Origin: Paenibacillus agaridevorans
GTDB taxonomy: Bacteria; Bacillota; Bacilli; Paenibacillales; Paenibacillaceae
DNA length: 44,897 nucleotides
Assembly: GCF_003112455.1 (NCBI RefSeq)
Contig: NZ_BDQX01000394.1
Span: 48,508 to 93,404, forward strand
Reading direction: 5' to 3'
In this document: positions 40,468 to 44,897 of the stretch, piece after piece
Position numbering within the stretch: the first letter of the stretch is position 1
How the letters are laid out: each line of letters begins with the position of its first letter
Program-made: the position numbers and the translations under genes
Notes under the pieces: model-generated
Databases searched by the model: none
The model's input: only the letters and a program-made list of their open reading frames with translations
Told to the model about the DNA's origin: nothing

Positions 40468-41412
40468 ATGCGCGTCCTAACCAGTCTAAAGCTTCAATGC
40501 GGCAATATCGCGCGCGAAGTCATGAAGAATAAAATTCTTTTCCTCATGCTTCTGCCCGTTATTCTGTACTTCATCATCTTTCATTATCTGGTTATGCCGG
40601 GCGCTTACGTCGCCTTCGTCGACTTCAATATTAGCAAAGGGATTTTCGGAAGCCGATTTCTCGGGCTGGATAACTTCAAGTTTCTGATTCAGACCGGCGA
40701 TCTTTGGAACATCACGAAAAACACGCTCCTCTACAATTTCGTATTCCTGGCGCTCGGCAACGTCATTCAGGTCGTATTCGCGATCATGCTCACTGAGGTG
40801 GCCGGGAAATGGTTCAAAAAAATTTCCCAATCGATCATTCTGCTGCCGCACTTCATCTCGATGGTTATCGTCGGCGTGTTTGCCTACAACATGCTGAACT
40901 TCAACTCCGGCTTTATCAATACGCTGCTTGTTCAGGCGGGACTTGAACGTTACGAATTTTATTCGGATCCGGGAATCTGGAAGTACATCATCGTCGCCTT
41001 TAAAATCTGGAGCATGACCGGCTACGGCATGATCGTCTACCTGGCCGCCATAACCGGCATTAATAACGATCTGTACGAGGCCGCGTACATGGACGGGGCG
41101 AGCAACTGGCAGCGCATCCGCTACATGACGCTCCCGATGCTCAAGCCGACGTTTATCCTGCTGCTGCTCTTCGGGCTCGGCGGCATCATGAAAGGCTCGT
41201 TCGACCTCTTCTACAACCTGATCGGCAACAACTCGGTGCTGTATCCGCAGACCGATATTATCGATACTTTCGTATTCCGCAGCTTGGTCGGCCAATTCAA
41301 CTTCTCGATGGGTGCGGCGGTCGGCTTCTACCAATCGGCATTCGGCCTGCTCCTGGTCCTATTCGTCAACTACATCGTGCGGAAGGTCGAGCCGGACAGC
41401 GCATTATTCTAA
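40468..41412 (+). CDS. ABC sugar permease, LplB family
   Basis: Inner-membrane permease of a carbohydrate importer, 314 aa, six helices (for example ILFLMLLPVILYFIIFHYLV near the N-terminus). The ATPase-contact EAA loop is visible as YEAAYMDGASNWQRIRYMTL, then PML. The LplB subfamily is indicated by NISKGIFGSRFLGLDNFKFL and the C-terminal NYIVRKVEPDSALF. The ATG at 40468 has AAGGAG at normal spacing; upstream in-frame ATGs do not. Followed 16 bp later by the second permease. No ATPase gene is present, as usual for this family, which shares an MsmX-type ATPase. Confidence 0.93.
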   Translation: MRVLTSLKLQCGNIAREVMKNKILFLMLLPVILYFIIFHYLVMPGAYVAFVDFNISKGIFGSRFLGLDNFKFLIQTGDLWNITKNTLLYNFVFLALGNVIQVVFAIMLTEVAGKWFKKISQSIILLPHFISMVIVGVFAYNMLNFNSGFINTLLVQAGLERYEFYSDPGIWKYIIVAFKIWSMTGYGMIVYLAAITGINNDLYEAAYMDGASNWQRIRYMTLPMLKPTFILLLLFGLGGIMKGSFDLFYNLIGNNSVLYPQTDIIDTFVFRSLVGQFNFSMGAAVGFYQSAFGLLLVLFVNYIVRKVEPDSALF

Positions 41413-41428
41413 AATGGAGGCGAAAATC

Positions 41429-42325
41429 ATGACTTCAGCCAAAATCAAGCAGGACCGCGGCACACTCGCGATCAAGGCGATCAGCTACTTCAGCATTACC
41501 GCATTCGCCTTGGCTTGCCTCTTCCCGTTCGTTTTGATGATTTCTTCTTCGTTCATGAACGAACGCGAAATTCTTCAGGAAGGCTACAAGCTGTTCCCGA
41601 AAGAGATTTCGTTCAAGGCCTACGACATGATGCTCAACAATTCCACGGCGTTGACCAAAGCCTACGGCGTCACCATCTTCATCACGGTCGTCGGCACGCT
41701 GTTCGGACTGTTCATGATGTCGATGGCGGGCTTCGTGCTCAACCGGAAGGACTTCAAATACCGGAACTTCTTCTCGTTCATGATTTATTTCACGACGTTG
41801 TTCGGCGGCGGACTGATCCCGACCTATATTCTGATGGTCAAATACCTGGACCTCAAGGACAGCTTGTACGCGATGATTTTGCCCGGCATCGTCGGCGCTT
41901 GGTCGATCTTTCTAATGCGGAACTTTATGAAGGCTATACCCGATTCGCTCTACGAATCGGCTACGATAGACGGCGCGGGCGACTTCCGAATCTATTGGCA
42001 GGTGTTCCTGCCGCTCGCCGTCCCGTCGCTGGCTACCGTCGGTTTGTTCACGGCGCTGGGCTTTTGGAACGAATGGTATAACGGCATGTTGTACATTCAA
42101 TCGCCCGATAAGTTCCCGCTTCAATACTTCCTGCAGCGAATGATTAACCAGACGAACATCCAGGCACTCATTAACCAAGGCGCCGTCATCGACACGGCGG
42201 ATCTGCCTTCGCAGTCCATCAAGATGGCGACGGCCGTGCTCGCCACAGGCCCGATCATTCTGCTTTATCCGTTCTTGCAGCGGTACTTCATCACCGGTCT
42301 GACGATCGGCGCGGTAAAAGGGTAA
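41429..42325 (+). CDS. ABC sugar permease, YtcP/LplC family
   Basis: Second permease of the importer, 298 aa, six helices (FSITAFALACLFPFVLMISS at the start). The EAA loop is YESATIDGAGDFRIYWQVFL, then PLAVPSLATVGLFTALGFWN. The end VLATGPIILLYPFLQRYFIT, then GLTIGAVKG is the classical MalG-type C-terminus. GGAGG lies 8 bp before the ATG at 41429. It pairs with the LplB-type permease just upstream. Confidence 0.94.
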   Translation: MTSAKIKQDRGTLAIKAISYFSITAFALACLFPFVLMISSSFMNEREILQEGYKLFPKEISFKAYDMMLNNSTALTKAYGVTIFITVVGTLFGLFMMSMAGFVLNRKDFKYRNFFSFMIYFTTLFGGGLIPTYILMVKYLDLKDSLYAMILPGIVGAWSIFLMRNFMKAIPDSLYESATIDGAGDFRIYWQVFLPLAVPSLATVGLFTALGFWNEWYNGMLYIQSPDKFPLQYFLQRMINQTNIQALINQGAVIDTADLPSQSIKMATAVLATGPIILLYPFLQRYFITGLTIGAVKG

Positions 42326-42339
42326 GATCATTTTCGTTA

Positions 42340-42365
42340 ATAGACGGCCCAAGGACCGTTTATTA
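42340..42365 (+). terminator. Hairpin between permease and binding-protein genes
   Basis: AATAGACGG, eight-base loop, CCGTTTATT (one G-T pair), then ATATAG. Intercistronic hairpins of this kind often stabilise or partly terminate transcripts upstream of binding-protein genes. Confidence 0.5.
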
Positions 42366-42412
42366 TATAGGGCTTCACGGATTCGTTCATTTACCAAGGG
42401 GAGGTTTTCAAG

Positions 42413-43999
42413 ATGAAAGGGAAAAAGCTGTTAGGAGTGGCTCTTGCAGCCACAATGTCGATGAGCTTGCTGGGGGCGTGCTCGTCCTCGAATGGAAATG
42501 AACCGACGAATACTGGATCCAATAACGGGAAGACGCCAACCAGTACGGCAGGCACGGAGTCGAGCGGGGTGGACACCTCCAAGGAAGCGAAGCTCGTTTA
42601 TTACCTGTGGGGCGGAGAAGGGGTCGCCAACAAGGATATTTTGGCCGAAATCAACAAAAAGCTGAAAGCGGACATTAACGCAACCATCGAAGTGAAATAC
42701 ATCGACTGGGGCGATATCGCGACGAAATATCCGCTGCTCTTCGCTTCCGGCGAGAAGTTCGACATGTCCCACGCGTCCCCGGGCGCCCAGGTTTCCTACT
42801 ATACGCTCGCGTCGCAGGACGCGCTGGTCGATATCACGGACATGCTGGACAAGGTCGCGCCGAAGCTGAAAGCCGCGATTTCGGAAGCCGCGTGGAAAGG
42901 CACTATGGTTAACGGCCGCATCTACGGCGTGCCTTCCATGTACAGCGAATATACGCCTTCCGGTTACGCATACCGTTCCGACCTGCTCAAGAAATACGGC
43001 ATGGAGAAAATCGCTTCCATCGAAGACATGGAGAAATACATGGACAACGTCCTGGCGAACGAATCGTATGCGCCGATCAACGGCAACGCGGCGGATGCAC
43101 AGAACATGTTCCGCATGCTGGTCGACACGACGGGCAAGTGGCTGAACGCGCCGGGCATTTCGTTCTCCGAGCTGAACCTTGTGACGGAAAGCCCGGAAAG
43201 CTTCAAGAAAGTGTTCCACCCGGCCTTTACGCCGGAATTCGAGGCATGGGCAGTCAAAATGCGCGAGTGGTCCGATAAAGGCTACTGGCCGAAGGACATT
43301 CTGTCCTCGCAAGTCGGCGCGAACACGAACTTCCAGGCAGCCAACTCCGCGGGTTATCTGACGCACGCGCAGGACTGGATCGGCAAATACGGCGCCGACA
43401 AAAAGGCTCAACCGGAAGCCGATCCGTACTTCTACACGTTCGCGGAAGCGAATGGCAAGATCAAAAGAAAGATCGGCGTCGAAAACTCGACGGTCATCAG
43501 CACGAACTCCGGCAATCCGGAGCGCGCCCTCATGGCTATCGAGAAGTTCATGACCGACCCGAGCTACTACAACCTGATCCAATACGGCATCGAAGGCCGT
43601 CAATACGAGATCGTCGACGGCGTGAAAAAGACGCCGGAGAGCTTCAACCAAGAGAAAGACGGCGGCGGCTTCGCGGCTTGGTCGCTGCGTACAGACGAGT
43701 ACAACCTGCCGATGGATTCCGAGAACCCTGTCCGCAAATCGCTCTACGAAGAGTGGGATAAAGTGGCCATCAACGATCCGTACGTCGGCTTCAGCTTCGA
43801 TCCGTCCAAGGTTACGACGGAGCTGGCGGCGATCTCGAACGTCAACATGCAGCTCGGCATGCAGCTGATGCTCGGCAAAACGAGCAAAGATCCAAAAACT
43901 GCCGTTGAAGAATACAGAGCAGACCTCAAGAAAGCCGGCATCGACAAGGTTATCGCCGAAGTCGAGGCTCAACTGGCGAACTTCGATCCAATTCAATAA
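42413..43999 (+). CDS. ABC transporter substrate-binding lipoprotein (LplA-like)
   Basis: Substrate-binding lipoprotein of the importer, 528 aa, in the long LplA-type class. Signal: MKGKKLLGVALAATMSMSLL, then GAC, with the lipobox Cys at about residue 23, followed by a Ser/Thr/Asn-rich linker. Mature part: LVYYLWGGEGVANKDILAEI, DINATIEVKYIDWGDIATKY, RIYGVPSMYSEYTPSGYAYR, NLPMDSENPVRKSLYEEWDK, YRADLKKAGIDKVIAEVEAQ. AAGGGGAGG precedes the ATG. It completes a permease-permease-binding protein operon. The ligand is probably an oligosaccharide, but cannot be read. Confidence 0.94.
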   Translation: MKGKKLLGVALAATMSMSLLGACSSSNGNEPTNTGSNNGKTPTSTAGTESSGVDTSKEAKLVYYLWGGEGVANKDILAEINKKLKADINATIEVKYIDWGDIATKYPLLFASGEKFDMSHASPGAQVSYYTLASQDALVDITDMLDKVAPKLKAAISEAAWKGTMVNGRIYGVPSMYSEYTPSGYAYRSDLLKKYGMEKIASIEDMEKYMDNVLANESYAPINGNAADAQNMFRMLVDTTGKWLNAPGISFSELNLVTESPESFKKVFHPAFTPEFEAWAVKMREWSDKGYWPKDILSSQVGANTNFQAANSAGYLTHAQDWIGKYGADKKAQPEADPYFYTFAEANGKIKRKIGVENSTVISTNSGNPERALMAIEKFMTDPSYYNLIQYGIEGRQYEIVDGVKKTPESFNQEKDGGGFAAWSLRTDEYNLPMDSENPVRKSLYEEWDKVAINDPYVGFSFDPSKVTTELAAISNVNMQLGMQLMLGKTSKDPKTAVEEYRADLKKAGIDKVIAEVEAQLANFDPIQ

Positions 44000-44016
44000 T
44001 AACTCATATGAGAAAA

Positions 44017-44042
44017 ACCGTCAGGGACAAATCCCTGACGGT
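44017..44042 (+). terminator. Perfect hairpin after the importer operon
   Basis: ACCGTCAGGGA, CAAA loop, TCCCTGACGGT, then GCTTTGC. Begins 18 bp after the stop; the T-run is weak but the stem is perfect. The rest of 44043-44536 holds only A+T-rich sequence, with a short direct repeat CTATACATGAA at 44145-44167. Confidence 0.8.
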
Positions 44043-44533
44043 GCTTTGCGTTCATGTGTCGCCAAATAGCATGAACATAACGGGGTTTTCGCATACGTTT
44101 GGAGTATCCCTGCATGCGTGTATCAGTAACCCCTCTAGCCCCTCTATACATGAATCTATACATGAAAATGAATATGCAACCTTGTCTGAGTCGACGGGAT
44201 ATCGTTCAGAGGGATTCGTTTGCACATGGCAAGGCCCAAACATCGGCATCTCTGCACATTTGTGCATTACTCCCTAATTTCCGAACCATATTGGGCCCCT
44301 GTACAGCGATTTGTACGAAAATACACAAATTCTCGCTTCAAATCGTCGTTCGGGCCCCCTCTGAACCAATATTTATGTATATATGTACAAATATACGAAG
44401 GAACGGCTCTTACCTCACCATCATTGTGTATTTTCGCTCAATTATTGCGTAAACAGCACAAACTAATCTGCATCTGAGAGCGCCATAACCAAGCCGACAC
44501 GATAGCAAACTTATATTCCCCCTTAATTCAAAA

Positions 44534-44559
44534 AAAGGGGCTGTCAAAGTGACAGCCCC
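44534..44559 (-). terminator. Terminator of the second LacI gene
   Basis: On the minus strand GGGGCTGTCA, three-base loop, TGACAGCCCC, then TTTTTTTG. It lies 18 bp beyond the LacI stop. A textbook rho-independent terminator. Confidence 0.92.
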
Positions 44560-44576
44560 CTCTCTTTGCTCGTCGT

Positions 44577-44897
44577 TTATTCGATGCGCCCGACCGACTC
44601 GCCTTCGATCAGAGATACGTAGACGCGCTCATGCTCCGCGCCTTCGCATGCGATCAGCTTAATAAGCTGCTCTGCGGCAAGCGCGCCCCAGCGGCGCTCC
44701 GAATAATCGACCGTGGCCAATCGCGGCTGCAAATAATCGGAGATCTCGATATGATCGAAGCCCACCACATGCAGATGTTCGCCGATCCGGTACGGCGTAT
44801 CCTTTAACGCTTGATACACGCCGATTGCCATCTCGTCATTTTGACAAAATACGGCGGCCGGACCGTCGTATTCGCCTAGGATGCGTCTCGCCGCCGC
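44577..44897 (-). CDS. LacI-family repressor, C-terminal part (cut by window edge)
   Basis: The last 106 codons of a second LacI-type regulator; the frame is open through the right edge of the window, so the N-terminal DNA-binding domain is outside. Visible: AAVFCQNDEMAIGVYQALKD, HVVGFDHIEISDYLQPRLAT, DYSERRWGALAAEQLIKLI, YVSLIEGESVGRIE. It is very similar, residue by residue, to the end of the LacI repressor at 38982-39962, so the two are recent paralogues. A second carbohydrate importer probably lies to the right. Confidence 0.93.
   Translation of the reverse strand, partial: AAARRILGEYDGPAAVFCQNDEMAIGVYQALKDTPYRIGEHLHVVGFDHIEISDYLQPRLATVDYSERRWGALAAEQLIKLIACEGAEHERVYVSLIEGESVGRIE

Noticed and set aside
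42431..43996. Long antisense open frame opposite the substrate-binding lipoprotein
   Set aside because: It mirrors the codon pattern of the real gene, has Arg/Val/His/Asp-rich shadow composition, and lacks a ribosome site or family resemblance.

Overview
The window looks like chromosomal DNA from a spore-forming, moderately GC-rich Firmicute of the Paenibacillaceae (Paenibacillus, Cohnella or a close relative). The evidence is a YesM/YesN-type sensor-regulator pair beside a sugar-binding lipoprotein, LplB/YtcP-type carbohydrate permeases, an S-layer-homology domain on a lysis amidase, a qoxABCD quinol oxidase operon and strong AGGAGG ribosome binding sites. The genus is inferred from gene content only. 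No rRNA, tRNA, CRISPR array or complete insertion sequence was seen.

Layout. (1) 24-4883, minus: response regulator, histidine kinase and sugar-binding lipoprotein. (2) 4884-5464: gene-free, with tandem and inverted intergenic repeats. (3) 5465-8705: spermidine synthase (minus) divergent from a class A penicillin-binding protein (plus). (4) 9048-13702: a small membrane protein and the aa3-type quinol oxidase operon. (5) 13924-18174: host genes, including a protein with 23 consecutive Asp-Arg dipeptides, two small membrane proteins, a GNAT acetyltransferase, SelO and a lipoprotein. (6) About 18.3-37.6 kb: a contractile phage-tail locus. (7) 37.6-39.0 kb: a small gene behind a 34-bp tandem repeat, then about 800 bp of intergenic repeats. 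(8) 38982-44897: a LacI regulator divergent from a two-permease/one-binding-protein carbohydrate importer, then the end of a second, closely similar LacI regulator cut by the window edge.

The most interesting element is the tail locus. Read on the minus strand from 36.3 kb to 18.3 kb, it contains an ArpU-type activator, a TagO/WecA-type glycan-phosphate transferase, tail terminator, sheath, tube, assembly chaperone with a -1 frameshift signal, tape measure, LysM hub protein, baseplate proteins, several fibre proteins, XkdX, a broken phosphodiester glycosidase, a membrane/coiled-coil protein, an SLH-tagged amidase and a holin. A divergent XRE repressor plus ImmA-type protease lie at the right end. 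Gene order follows B. subtilis PBSX, but no terminase, portal, capsid, head-completion or integrase gene is present. The simplest reading is a headless R-type (contractile) tailocin.

Its control can be partly read from the DNA. Three copies of a 9-3-9 palindrome lie between the repressor and the activator, with centres 63 and 42 bp apart (six and four helical turns). They overlap predicted promoters in both directions. A LexA/SOS-like box and a run of four phased G-tracts lie just upstream of the tail operon. The likely circuit is damage, then ImmA-mediated loss of repressor, ArpU activator expression, tail operon transcription, and lysis by holin and amidase. This circuit is inferred from relatives, not shown.
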